DNA of 36,441 nt from Phycisphaera mikurensis. Its GTDB lineage: Bacteria > Planctomycetota > B15-G4 > JADJEK01. Shown piece by piece: positions 25,381-33,689 of this stretch. The notes under the pieces were generated by a model. It ran no database searches and was not told the DNA's origin. It was given only the letters and a program-made list of their open reading frames with translations. The DNA lies in contig DYIW01000015.1 of assembly GCA_020723465.1 (NCBI GenBank), positions 1-36,441 on the forward strand, given 5' to 3'. A program made the position numbers and the translations under genes. Numbering within the stretch: the stretch's first letter is position 1; each line of letters opens with the position of its first letter.

Positions 25381-25620
25381 TTGTGCCACAACCGCCAGGA
25401 TCTTCGCGTGCCGCGCAGATTCGATCGTGATCTGACGAGAAACCGGTCTTCTTACGCGGCAGCAACGAGGAAGGCCGCGGTCGGCCGACGCGTCCTACGA
25501 GCTTCCGACTTCGGACTTCCGACTGGCGGCGGCGTTCACTTTGCCTAGGCAGGGGAGCAATCCGCGTGCTTCGGATGGACGGGAGCCGCCGAGTTCGGTA
25601 GCGGCGCCGCCGCGATGTGC
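25381..25620 (+). repeat. Dispersed ~240-bp repeat, copy B (candidate structured RNA / 5' leader of the flippase)
   Basis: Same orientation and block order as 19466-19706. Hairpin GGATCTTCGCG-TGC-CGCGCAGATTC at 25398-25422; -10-like TACACT at 25372-25377; 3' end abuts the flippase ATG at 25622. Confidence 0.85.
25496..25523. repeat. 7-bp tandem array (4 units) inside copy B
   Basis: TACGAGC TTCCGAC TTCGGAC TTCCGAC. Confidence 0.75.
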
Positions 25621-25621
25621 G

Positions 25622-27043
25622 ATGTCTCTCTCCGGCCGCGTCCGCCAGGGCGCCTTCCTCCAGCTCGGCGCGCGCCTCTACTCCGCCGGCGCCACCTTCG
25701 TGCTCACGGCCGTGGTGCTCGCCCGCGTGCTCCCCAAGCCCGAGTACGGCCTCTTCAGCTTCTACCTGACGCTGTTCCTGATCGCGGTGGCTCTCATCGA
25801 CTTCGGCGCCAACCGCGCCGCGATCCGCATCATCGCCGCGAACGAGGCGCCGCGCGAACAGGTGCTGCGCGCCGCGATCACGTTCAAGGCCTGCTGCGGA
25901 ACGGTTGCGTTCCTCGCCATCTGCGCCGTGGTCCTGTGCGCCGAGCAGGGCCTGGCGCCGCGCCTGCTGCTCGTGCTCGCCGCCGCGCACACGCTGGCGC
26001 ACGCCGGCGGCGGCGCCTCGGTCGCCTTCGAGGCCGACCTCGACTTCCGCGTGCCGGCGCTCTCGGTGGTGTTCGGCTACACGCTCTTCCTGGCCGCGGG
26101 GCTCGCGCTCGTCTGCCTCGAGGTGCGCGCCGCGCCGCCCTACCTGCTGGCCTGGGGCGCGGGCAGCGCCGCGCAGAACGCCCTGCTGCTGGTCCTGGCC
26201 GCGCGCCGCGGGCTGATCGCGCGCCGCGGCGCGGGCGCGGTGCTCGGCAAGCTGGCGCGCGAGGCCTTCCCATTGGGTGTGTCCGCGGCCGCGGTCTCGG
26301 TCTACTTCTACGCGGACGTGATCATGCTGCGGCCGCTCCGCGGCGAGGCGGACGTGGCCGACTACCGCGCCGCCTCCAGCCTGATGTCGTTCGGCCTGAT
26401 GGTCCCGGTGCTCTTCTGCCAGGTGCTCTTCCCCGTGTACGTGCGCTGCCACGGCCGCTCCGCCGAGCTGCTGCAGGCCGTGGTACGGCGCAGCACCTTC
26501 TATCTGGCGCTCTGCGGCGGTGCAGGCGCCGCCCTGCTCATCGGCCTCGCGCCGGACCTGCTCGTCCTGGTGTTCGGGGAAAGCTACCGGGGCGCCGCGC
26601 CGGCGCTCCACATCCTGGGCGCGGCCGTGCTGCTGATCTTCCTGACCTTTCCCCACTCCACGGCGCTGATCGCGGCCGGCCGCGCCGCGGTCTTCACTCG
26701 CATCACGCTCGTCTCGGTCGTGCTGAACATCGGCCTCAACCTGCTCGTCCTGAAGAGGTACGGCCCGGCGGGAGCGGCGGCGACCACGCTCGCCACTGAA
26801 GGCTTCGTGCTGGCGGCGAGCGTCCTGTCCGTGAAGCGCGCGCTCGGCCTGACCGGCTTCTCGCGCAAGCTCTTCGGTCCGTTCCTGCTCGGTGGCGTGC
26901 TGCTCGCCGGGCTCCGCTTCCTCGGCGCGGGGCGGCCGCTCTACTGGACCCTGCCCGCGGCGCTCGCGGCCGCGGGGCTCGGCGCGCTGCTGCTCCGGGC
27001 CCTGCCCTTCCGCCTGGGAGTCGAGGAGGAGGAGATCGCGTGA
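25622..27043 (+). CDS. Polysaccharide/O-antigen flippase-like membrane protein (MATE/Wzx type)
   Basis: ORF 25541..27043; likely start MSLSGRVRQGAFLQLGARLYSAGATFVLTAVVLARVLPKPEYGLFSFYLTLF at 25622. Many TM segments and Wzx-like N-terminal architecture. Confidence 0.85.
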   Translation: MSLSGRVRQGAFLQLGARLYSAGATFVLTAVVLARVLPKPEYGLFSFYLTLFLIAVALIDFGANRAAIRIIAANEAPREQVLRAAITFKACCGTVAFLAICAVVLCAEQGLAPRLLLVLAAAHTLAHAGGGASVAFEADLDFRVPALSVVFGYTLFLAAGLALVCLEVRAAPPYLLAWGAGSAAQNALLLVLAARRGLIARRGAGAVLGKLAREAFPLGVSAAAVSVYFYADVIMLRPLRGEADVADYRAASSLMSFGLMVPVLFCQVLFPVYVRCHGRSAELLQAVVRRSTFYLALCGGAGAALLIGLAPDLLVLVFGESYRGAAPALHILGAAVLLIFLTFPHSTALIAAGRAAVFTRITLVSVVLNIGLNLLVLKRYGPAGAAATTLATEGFVLAASVLSVKRALGLTGFSRKLFGPFLLGGVLLAGLRFLGAGRPLYWTLPAALAAAGLGALLLRALPFRLGVEEEEIA

Positions 27044-28176
27044 GGATCGGGATCGACGCGCGGCCGCTGCTCGTCTCGCGCACCGGCATCGGCCGCTACG
27101 TGGCGGAGCTGGTGCGCGCGCTCGGCGCGCTTGGCGCCGGCGGCGATCTCTTGCTCTACGGGGACTCGTGGCGGCCGATCCAGGACGCGGAGCGCGTGGC
27201 GGAGATCGTCGCCCAGTCCGGCGCGCGGCTCTGCCGCCGGCACCTGCCCGGCCGCCTGGCGCGCCTGCTCGGGCGGTTCGGCCGCGGCGTGGACCTGCGC
27301 CTCGGCGGCGTGGACGTCTTCCACCACACGGACCTGGTCTTCCCGCCGGTCGCGCGCGCGCGCACGGTGGTCACCGTGCAGGACGTGGTGTTCGACATCG
27401 ACCCTTCCTTCCACGAGCCTGGCTTCCGCCGCGCCGTGGCGCCTCGGCTGCGGGCAGCACTGGAAAAAGCGTCCGCGGTGATCGTGCCGTCGAAGGAGAC
27501 GCGCGAGCAGGTGGCGGCGCGCTACGCCGTGCCCGCGGAGAAGCTCCACCTCGTGCCCCACGGCGCCGAGCACGTGCTCGCGCCGGGCGCGGCCGCGGCC
27601 TCCGAGGTGGAGGAGCTGCTCGAGTGCGCCAAGGTGGCCCGCCCCTATATCCTCTCGGTGGGCACGATCGAGCCGCGCAAGAACCACGTGCGCCTCCTGG
27701 CCGCCTTCGAGCGCCTGACCAGCGCGCTGCCGCACACGCTGGTGCTCGCCGGCGGCTTCGGCTGGCTGTGCGCCGAGGCGCGCGCGCGCATCGCCGCGCT
27801 TTCCCGCACGGGCCGCGTGGTGCACTTCGCGGACCTGGAGGACCGCTTCCTGCCGGGCTTGTACCAGCGCGCCGACTTCACGGTCTACCCTTCCCGGTAC
27901 GAGGGCTTCGGCCTGCCCGTGCTCGAGTCCATGGCGCTCGGCGTGCCGGTCGTGACCACGCGCGGCGGCGCGCTTCCGGAGGTGGGCGGCGACGCAGCGG
28001 TCTACGCCGGCGCCGAGGACGAGGCGGCGCTGGCCGAGGCCATGCTGCGCGTGGCGGAGAGCGCGGAGCTGCGCCAACGCCTCGCCGCGGCAGGGAAGGA
28101 GCAGGCCGCGGCCTTCTCCTGGCGGCGCTCGGCCGAGGCGCACGCCGCGATCTACCGCGCCGTGGCCGGCGGCTGA
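27040..28176 (+). CDS. Glycosyltransferase family 4
   Basis: 378 aa; 'MRIGIDARPLLVSRTGIGRYVAELVRAL', 'YILSVGTIEPRKNHVRLLAAFERL', 'FTVYPSRYEGFGLPVLESMALGVPVVTTRGGALPEVGGDA'. ATG overlaps the flippase stop. Confidence 0.95.
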   Translation: MRIGIDARPLLVSRTGIGRYVAELVRALGALGAGGDLLLYGDSWRPIQDAERVAEIVAQSGARLCRRHLPGRLARLLGRFGRGVDLRLGGVDVFHHTDLVFPPVARARTVVTVQDVVFDIDPSFHEPGFRRAVAPRLRAALEKASAVIVPSKETREQVAARYAVPAEKLHLVPHGAEHVLAPGAAAASEVEELLECAKVARPYILSVGTIEPRKNHVRLLAAFERLTSALPHTLVLAGGFGWLCAEARARIAALSRTGRVVHFADLEDRFLPGLYQRADFTVYPSRYEGFGLPVLESMALGVPVVTTRGGALPEVGGDAAVYAGAEDEAALAEAMLRVAESAELRQRLAAAGKEQAAAFSWRRSAEAHAAIYRAVAGG

Positions 28177-28246
28177 TTCCCAGGAAGCCTCGCCCGCGCG
28201 CGGCGCCGGTGGTATGGTGCGCGCGCAGGCGGTTCGGCGCGGGTCC

Positions 28247-29368
28247 ATGAACATCGCCATCGACGTCTCGATCCAGGAGACTCCGTACGCCACGGGCGTG
28301 GAGCGCGTGCAGCGCTGTCTGCTCGCCGCCCTGGCGCGCCTCGACCGCGAGAACAGCTACCTGCTGCTCAGCCGTCAGGAGGTCGATCTGGGCTTCGACC
28401 TGCCGGAGAACTTCCGCCGCGAGGCGCTCGTCAAGGAGGGGCCGGCGTACCTGTGGCGCGAGCGCCTGGTGCCGCCGCTTCTTTCGCGCCAGAAAATCGA
28501 CGTGTTCCATTCGCCGGTGTCGGCCACGCCCATCCTCGGCAAAGCCAAGAAGATCGACACGGTGCACGAGCTTCCTTGGGTGGAGCGCGACGCGCGCGCC
28601 ACGCACGGCGAGGTGGTGCGCCGCGGGCACCGCGTCTGGCTGTTCCTGAACGTGCGCTACGCCACGTGCATCGTCGCGGTTTCGGAGAGGACGCGCTCCA
28701 ACATCATCGCCCTCTACCCCGAGGCCGCGCAGAAGGTGCACGTCATCCACCACGGCGTGGACGCGCGCTTCCGGCCGCTCGCGGCCGCGCCGCCGCGCGG
28801 CCGCTTCCTCGAGCGCTTCGGCATCCCGGACCGGCCCTTCCTCTTCTTCGTCGGCTCGCTGCGCCGCAAGAAGAACCTGCGCCTGCTGCTCGATGTGTTC
28901 GCCGACCTGCCGGAGCCGGAGCGCAGCGAGTACGTGCTGGTGCTCGCCGGCATCCGTTCGCCCGCCTGGTCCGAGTTCGAGGAGCTGGTGGGCCGGGAGG
29001 AGCTGCGCGGCCGCGTGTTCCTGCCCGGCTTCGTGGCGGACGAGGACCTGGTCGTCTTCTACAACCTGGCCGCGGCCGTGGTCTACCCGTCGCTCTTCGA
29101 GGGCTTCGGCCTGCCGCCCCTCGAGGCCATGGCCTGCGGCACGCCGGTGGTCACCTCGACCGGCGGCGCCATTCCCGAGGTCGTCGGCAAGGCGGCGCTG
29201 ACCGTCGCCCCGGACCAGCCGGAGGAGCTGCGCGAGGCGCTCTTGCGCGTGCTGCGCGAGCCGGACCTGGCCCAGACGCTGCGCAAGAAGGGCCTCCGGC
29301 ACGCGCGCAAGTTCACCTGGGAAGCGGCTGCCGAGAAGTACCTCGATCTCTACCGCGGGCTCGCCTGA
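28247..29368 (+). CDS. Glycosyltransferase family 4
   Basis: ORF 28214..29368; likely start MNIAIDVSIQETPYATGVERVQRCLLAAL at 28247. 'FLFFVGSLRRKKNLRLLLDVFADL', 'AVVYPSLFEGFGLPPLEAMACGTPVVTSTGGAIPEVVGKAAL'. Confidence 0.95.
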   Translation: MNIAIDVSIQETPYATGVERVQRCLLAALARLDRENSYLLLSRQEVDLGFDLPENFRREALVKEGPAYLWRERLVPPLLSRQKIDVFHSPVSATPILGKAKKIDTVHELPWVERDARATHGEVVRRGHRVWLFLNVRYATCIVAVSERTRSNIIALYPEAAQKVHVIHHGVDARFRPLAAAPPRGRFLERFGIPDRPFLFFVGSLRRKKNLRLLLDVFADLPEPERSEYVLVLAGIRSPAWSEFEELVGREELRGRVFLPGFVADEDLVVFYNLAAAVVYPSLFEGFGLPPLEAMACGTPVVTSTGGAIPEVVGKAALTVAPDQPEELREALLRVLREPDLAQTLRKKGLRHARKFTWEAAAEKYLDLYRGLA

Positions 29369-29373
29369 GGTCC

Positions 29374-30516
29374 ATGCGCGTCGCCGTCGACGGCTCCGCG
29401 GTTGGACCGGAGCACTCCGGGGCGCGCACCCGCCTGCTGCACCTGCTGCTCGCCTACGCCGCGCTGGAGCGCCGCCACGAGCTCGTGGTCTTCTGCCGCC
29501 CGGACGCCGGCCTGGCGGAGCGGCTCGCGCCCGCCGGCATCGAGTGTGTTGCGGTGGAACGGCCGCCGCCGCCCTGGCGGCGCTTCTGCGTTCCCGCGGT
29601 CGCGTGGCGCGCGCGCCTGCGGCGCGTGGGCGCGGGCGCGCTGCAGGCCGAGACCCTGCCCGTGCCGCGCTGCGGGAGCTTGCCGCTCCTTCTGACCATC
29701 CATGATCTGCGCGATCTCGAGCCCGGCTGCGGCGGGAGCGCGGCGCGCCGCCTCTACGCCCGCTTCCTGCTCGGGCCCGCGCTCCGGCGCGTGGCGCGCG
29801 TGATCGCCGTGTCCGAGACCACGCGCACGCGCCTGGTGGAGCGGCTGTGCGTGCCGCCGGAGCGGGTCGCCGTCGTGCCAAACGCCCCCGATCCGGCGGT
29901 GGCGCGGGTCGAGGACGCGGCCGCGCTCGCCACGTTCCACCGGCGTTTCGCGCTGCGCGGGCGCTTTGTGCTCGCCCTCGGCCACGTCGAGCCGCGCAAG
30001 AACCTGGGCGTGCTGGTGGAGGCGGTGCGGCTGCTGCGCCGGCGTGCGCAGTTCGCGGACGTCCAGGTCGTGCTCGCGGGCAGAGGCGCGCCGCGCCAGG
30101 CACGCGCGCTGCTGCGGCAGGCGGAGCGGGAGGAGCCCGTGCCCCTGGTTCTCACCGGCCCGCTGGACGAGGACGAACGCTCCGCTGCCCTGTCCGCGGC
30201 CGCGTGCCTGGCGGTCCCTTCGCTGGACGAGGGCTTCGGCCTGGTCCCGCTCGAGGCCATGCGCGCGCGCTGCCCGGTGGTGGCGGCGCGGCGCGGCGCC
30301 CTGGAGGAGGTGGTGGGGGACGCCGCGCTCCTGTTCGACGCGCGGGACGCGGCGGAGCTGGCGCGCTCCCTCGAGCGGGTGCTCGCGGATCAGAGCGAAG
30401 CGCGGCGGTTGGTGGAACGTGGGGTGCGCCGCGCCGCGGAGTTCGACTGGTCGCGCTCCGCGGCGGCTCTCCGCGCAGTGCATGACGCTGTTTGCACGGC
30501 GCACGCCGGCCGCTAG
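29374..30516 (+). CDS. Glycosyltransferase family 4
   Basis: ATG at 29374: MRVAVDGSAVGPEHSGARTRLLHLLLAYAALERRHELVVFCRPD...'FVLALGHVEPRKNLGVLVEAVRLL'...'LAVPSLDEGFGLVPLEAMRARCPVVAARRGALEEVVGDAALLF'. The tracked ORF 28453..30516 extends through another gene and is over-called at its 5' end. Confidence 0.93.
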   Translation: MRVAVDGSAVGPEHSGARTRLLHLLLAYAALERRHELVVFCRPDAGLAERLAPAGIECVAVERPPPPWRRFCVPAVAWRARLRRVGAGALQAETLPVPRCGSLPLLLTIHDLRDLEPGCGGSAARRLYARFLLGPALRRVARVIAVSETTRTRLVERLCVPPERVAVVPNAPDPAVARVEDAAALATFHRRFALRGRFVLALGHVEPRKNLGVLVEAVRLLRRRAQFADVQVVLAGRGAPRQARALLRQAEREEPVPLVLTGPLDEDERSAALSAAACLAVPSLDEGFGLVPLEAMRARCPVVAARRGALEEVVGDAALLFDARDAAELARSLERVLADQSEARRLVERGVRRAAEFDWSRSAAALRAVHDAVCTAHAGR

Positions 30517-30530
30517 ACTCCGCCCGCGGA

Positions 30531-31823
30531 ATGTTCCCCGCGTTCGCTGCTCTTCTCGAAGGCCTGGCGCTCGGCCTCGCGGCTCTGGCGCTGCACAGCG
30601 CGACGCTCCCGGCCGGCGCGGGCGGGAGCGGGCTGGCGCTCTTTCCCCTGTGCCTCGGCCTGGGTCTGCTCTTCGGTGCGCGGCCGCGAGCAGACGAGCG
30701 CGCGGCGCACGCCGCCTTCCCGCGAGCGGCGGCCGCGCTGTTCGCCGTGACCGCGGCAGCGGGCGCGTGGGTCGCCGGCCTGGAGCAGCACGGCCGCTTC
30801 GACCTGCTCGCGTTCGCGCTCCTGGCCGCGTGCGCCGGCTGCGCCGCTGCTGGCCTGCTGCGCGCTCTGGTCCGCTTCTGCGGGGTGCAGAAGACCCGGC
30901 GCCTGCCGCTCGCCGCGGCCGCGCTGGCCGGGGCCGCGTGCGGCGCGCCGCTGCGCGAGCTGGCGCTCGGCCGCGGAGTGAGCGAGTTGGCGGTCCTGTC
31001 TGTGGCCGCGGCGGTCCTCGTGCTTGCTTCCCTCCTGCCCGGCGCGCGCCGGGCGATCACGGCCGTGCCCCGTCACGATCCCTGGACCACGGGGCTGGGG
31101 ACGACCGCCGGTGCGTTCGCCGTGGGCCTGGGCGGCGCCGGCCTGCTCGCCACCGTGGCCGCGTTCGTCGAGGGCGCGGGACTCGCCGCGCGGGCGGCGT
31201 GGTTCCAGGGCTTCCTGCTGGCCGCGTTCGCCGCTGGAGCGGTGCTGCTGCCGATCATTCACCCGCGCGTGCGGCGCGCGGGCGCGCTGCTCGGCGCAAC
31301 CGCGCTGCTGGCCGCCGGCGCCGCGGCCGCTGCCGGCGCCGGGCTTGCGGCGGAACCACCGGCCGCGCTCTCCGCGTGCATCCGGGACTTCTGGGATCTG
31401 TCCGGAGGGGGCGGCGGCTGGCGCGACGGCGTGGTCGCCTTGACGCTGCTCGGCCTGCCCTTCCTGCTGCTGGGCTTCGGCCTGGCGGGGATCGTGCGGC
31501 TGCACGCGCGGCTTCCGTCTGGCGGCAAGATCATGGTTGCGCTCCCCGTGGAGGAAAGGCGCCCGCCGAGCGGCGCGGCGCAGCGGCTCGGGGCCGCGCT
31601 GCTCGGTCTCACCGTGGGCTTGCCTCTGCTCGCCCCGGGCCTCGCCAGTCCGAACTGGCCGGTTGCCGCCGCGACGCTGGGGACGCTCGCGGGCGGGGGG
31701 ATCCTGCTCGTCCTGTTCGATCCGCGCGCCGGCGCCGGCCGCAAGCTGATGCTCCTGGCCGCGACCGGGGCCGCGGCCGCGGCCGGCTTCGCGTTCTGGT
31801 GCCGCGGCGTGCCGCTCTGGTGA
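30531..31823 (+). CDS. Polytopic membrane protein of unknown function, linked to the polysaccharide cluster
   Basis: ORF 30492..31823; likely start MFPAFAALLEGLALGLAALALHSATL at 30531 (15 bp after the GT4 stop). About 10-12 hydrophobic segments, no recognised catalytic motif. Confidence 0.7.
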   Translation: MFPAFAALLEGLALGLAALALHSATLPAGAGGSGLALFPLCLGLGLLFGARPRADERAAHAAFPRAAAALFAVTAAAGAWVAGLEQHGRFDLLAFALLAACAGCAAAGLLRALVRFCGVQKTRRLPLAAAALAGAACGAPLRELALGRGVSELAVLSVAAAVLVLASLLPGARRAITAVPRHDPWTTGLGTTAGAFAVGLGGAGLLATVAAFVEGAGLAARAAWFQGFLLAAFAAGAVLLPIIHPRVRRAGALLGATALLAAGAAAAAGAGLAAEPPAALSACIRDFWDLSGGGGGWRDGVVALTLLGLPFLLLGFGLAGIVRLHARLPSGGKIMVALPVEERRPPSGAAQRLGAALLGLTVGLPLLAPGLASPNWPVAAATLGTLAGGGILLVLFDPRAGAGRKLMLLAATGAAAAAGFAFWCRGVPLW

Positions 31824-31842
31824 GCCGCGGCGCGGGCGCGCG

Positions 31843-32562
31843 TTATTCCCCGTTCTCCAGCTTCTCCGCCTCGGGCAGTCCGCCCTCGGGCACCACCTTT
31901 TCGGTGAGGCGCTGGGACGCGAGGAAGAGACCGTAGGCCACGGCCGCGGCCAGCGCGATGAAGAGGAGCTGGCGGCCGAGCGAGTGCTGTCCGAATTCGG
32001 AGGAGAAGAGCGAGAAGGACTTCCTGGCGCGCGGCGGCAGCGGCCTGCTCGCGCTGGCCGCCGGCCGGCGCAGGGGTGGTGCGGGCGCGCTCGCGCCCGC
32101 TGCCGGGGGCGGCGCAGGAATCGTCACCGTCCTCTGCTCCTGCCCGCCTTCCTCCAGGCGCACCTCGGCAGCCGGCTCGTCCTCCAGGACCGGTCCTGAG
32201 GCGCGCGCGCCGGCCGCCTCCGGGCGCGCCGCGCCGCCCGCCTCGAAGCGCAGCTCGACCGAGCCGAGCCTGAGGAGGTCGCCTTGCGCGAGGGGGCTGC
32301 GCGTGACCCGCGCGCCGTTGACGTACGTGCCGTTCGACGAGTTGAGGTCGGCCACCTGGTACAGGCCGTCCCGGCAAAAGATGCGGGCGTGCTCGCGCGA
32401 GACCGTGGGATCGTCGATCTGCAGGCCGCGGCCGGCCATGCGCCCGACGATGACGTTGTCGCCGCTCGCCTCGAGCGCGGTCTCTTTTCCCTGCGGGCCG
32501 AGCAGGATCAGTCTCACGGCGCGGTCCTTTCCGCTGCGCGCGTTCTCCATGGAACCGCCCAT
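31843..32562 (-). CDS. FHA-domain protein with Ala/Pro-rich linker and C-terminal TM anchor
   Basis: C-terminal part of ORF 31843..33711, start MGGSMENARSG at 32562 (or MENARSG at 32550). 'NVIVGRMAGRGLQIDDPTVSREHARIFCRDGLYQVADLNSSNGTYVNGARVTRSPLAQGDLLRLGSVELRFE' is a canonical FHA (GR..SREHA..NGTYVNG). C-term 'LLFIALAAAVAYGLFLASQ'. Confidence 0.9.
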   Translation of the reverse strand: MGGSMENARSGKDRAVRLILLGPQGKETALEASGDNVIVGRMAGRGLQIDDPTVSREHARIFCRDGLYQVADLNSSNGTYVNGARVTRSPLAQGDLLRLGSVELRFEAGGAARPEAAGARASGPVLEDEPAAEVRLEEGGQEQRTVTIPAPPPAAGASAPAPPLRRPAASASRPLPPRARKSFSLFSSEFGQHSLGRQLLFIALAAAVAYGLFLASQRLTEKVVPEGGLPEAEKLENGE

Positions 32563-32676
32563 GATAGGCGAGCGCGGGCGGCGCCGGGCGGCTATCATGG
32601 CGGCTTTTCCCGGCGGGCGGCGCGCGCTAACCTTGGGACACGGGCGCGCGCCCGAGACGACAAGGTTCGAGACCAA

Positions 32677-33591
32677 GTGGATCGGCACGAGGAATCCGGC
32701 TGCCAGGCGGCCAACGGCGGTGACGCGCCCTGCTACCGGCTGGCGGCGCGAAGCGCGCGGCCGGAGGGGACGCGCGTGCAGGTCGGGGAGGTCGAGTTTG
32801 GCGGCAACGCGGTCGTGCTCGTCGCTGGCCCCTGCGCCGTCGAGTCGGCCGAGCAGCTCGACGAGATCGCCGCGGTCCTGAGGGCTCTGGGCATCCGGGT
32901 GATGCGCGGCGGGGCGTTCAAGCCGCGCACCTCGCCCTACGCCTTCCAGGGGCTGGGCGCTGAAGGCTACCGCCTGCTGCGCCAAGCCGCCCGCGCCCAC
33001 GGCCTGCTCGTCGTCTCGGAAGTGCTGGGCGAACGGCACGTGGAGGCGGCCGCGGAGTCGGTCGACATCCTGCAGGTCGGCTCGCGCAACATGCAGAACT
33101 TCGCGCTCCTCAAGGAGCTGGCCGCGGCGGGCAAGCCGGTCCTCCTCAAGCGCGGCATGTCGGCGACCTGCGACGAGTTCCTGTGCGCGGCCGAGTACCT
33201 GCTCGCCGGCGGCAACCCGCGCGTGATCCTGTGCGAGCGCGGCATTCGTACCTTCGAGACGGCGACGCGCAACAGCCTGGACGTCGCCGCCGTGCCGGTG
33301 CTGCGCCGGCTCAGCCATCTGCCGCTGGTGGTCGATCCCAGCCACGCCGCCGGGCGGGCGGACATCATCCCCGACCTGGCGAAGGCGGCGGTCGCGGTGG
33401 GCGCGGACGGCCTCATGCTCGAGGTGCATCCGCGGCCGCACGAGGCGCGCTCGGACGGGCAGCAGGCTCTGCGGCCGGGCGAGCTGGCGGAGCTGCTCGG
33501 GCCGCTCGCCGCCATCGCGCGCGCCGTGGGACGCCGGCTCGATACGGAGGCACGAGCCGCAGGAGAGCCGCGCCCGGCCGCGCGCGCGTAG
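32677..33591 (+). CDS. aroF: 3-deoxy-7-phosphoheptulonate (DAHP) synthase, short form
   Basis: C-terminal part of ORF 32284..33591, GTG at 32677. 'VVLVAGPCAVESAEQLDEIAAVLRALGIRVMRGGAFKPRTSPYAFQGLG', 'ILQVGSRNMQNFALLKEL', 'PVLLKRGMSATCDEFLCAAEYLLAGGNPRVILCERGIRTFE', 'LPLVVDPSHAAGRAD', 'ADGLMLEVHPRPHEARSDGQQALRPGEL'. Confidence 0.93.
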   Translation: MDRHEESGCQAANGGDAPCYRLAARSARPEGTRVQVGEVEFGGNAVVLVAGPCAVESAEQLDEIAAVLRALGIRVMRGGAFKPRTSPYAFQGLGAEGYRLLRQAARAHGLLVVSEVLGERHVEAAAESVDILQVGSRNMQNFALLKELAAAGKPVLLKRGMSATCDEFLCAAEYLLAGGNPRVILCERGIRTFETATRNSLDVAAVPVLRRLSHLPLVVDPSHAAGRADIIPDLAKAAVAVGADGLMLEVHPRPHEARSDGQQALRPGELAELLGPLAAIARAVGRRLDTEARAAGEPRPAARA

Positions 33592-33602
33592 CCGCGCCGG
33601 CG

Positions 33603-33632
33603 GCGCCGCGCTGAGGCGGCGCGGGTTTGTTC
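33603..33632 (+). terminator. Putative intrinsic terminator after DAHP synthase
   Basis: GCGCCGC (33603-33609) - GCTGAG - GCGGCGC (33616-33622) followed by GGGTTTGTTC. Confidence 0.6.
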
Positions 33633-33689
33633 TCGCCATCCCGCGCGGCGAACGGCAGACTTCACTGAACCTGCGCGAGAGGAAAAGCG

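Noticed and set aside
27878-30103. 741-aa minus ORF opposite the glycosyltransferases
   Set aside because: Antisense shadow ORF; GT4 motifs on the plus strand are clear.
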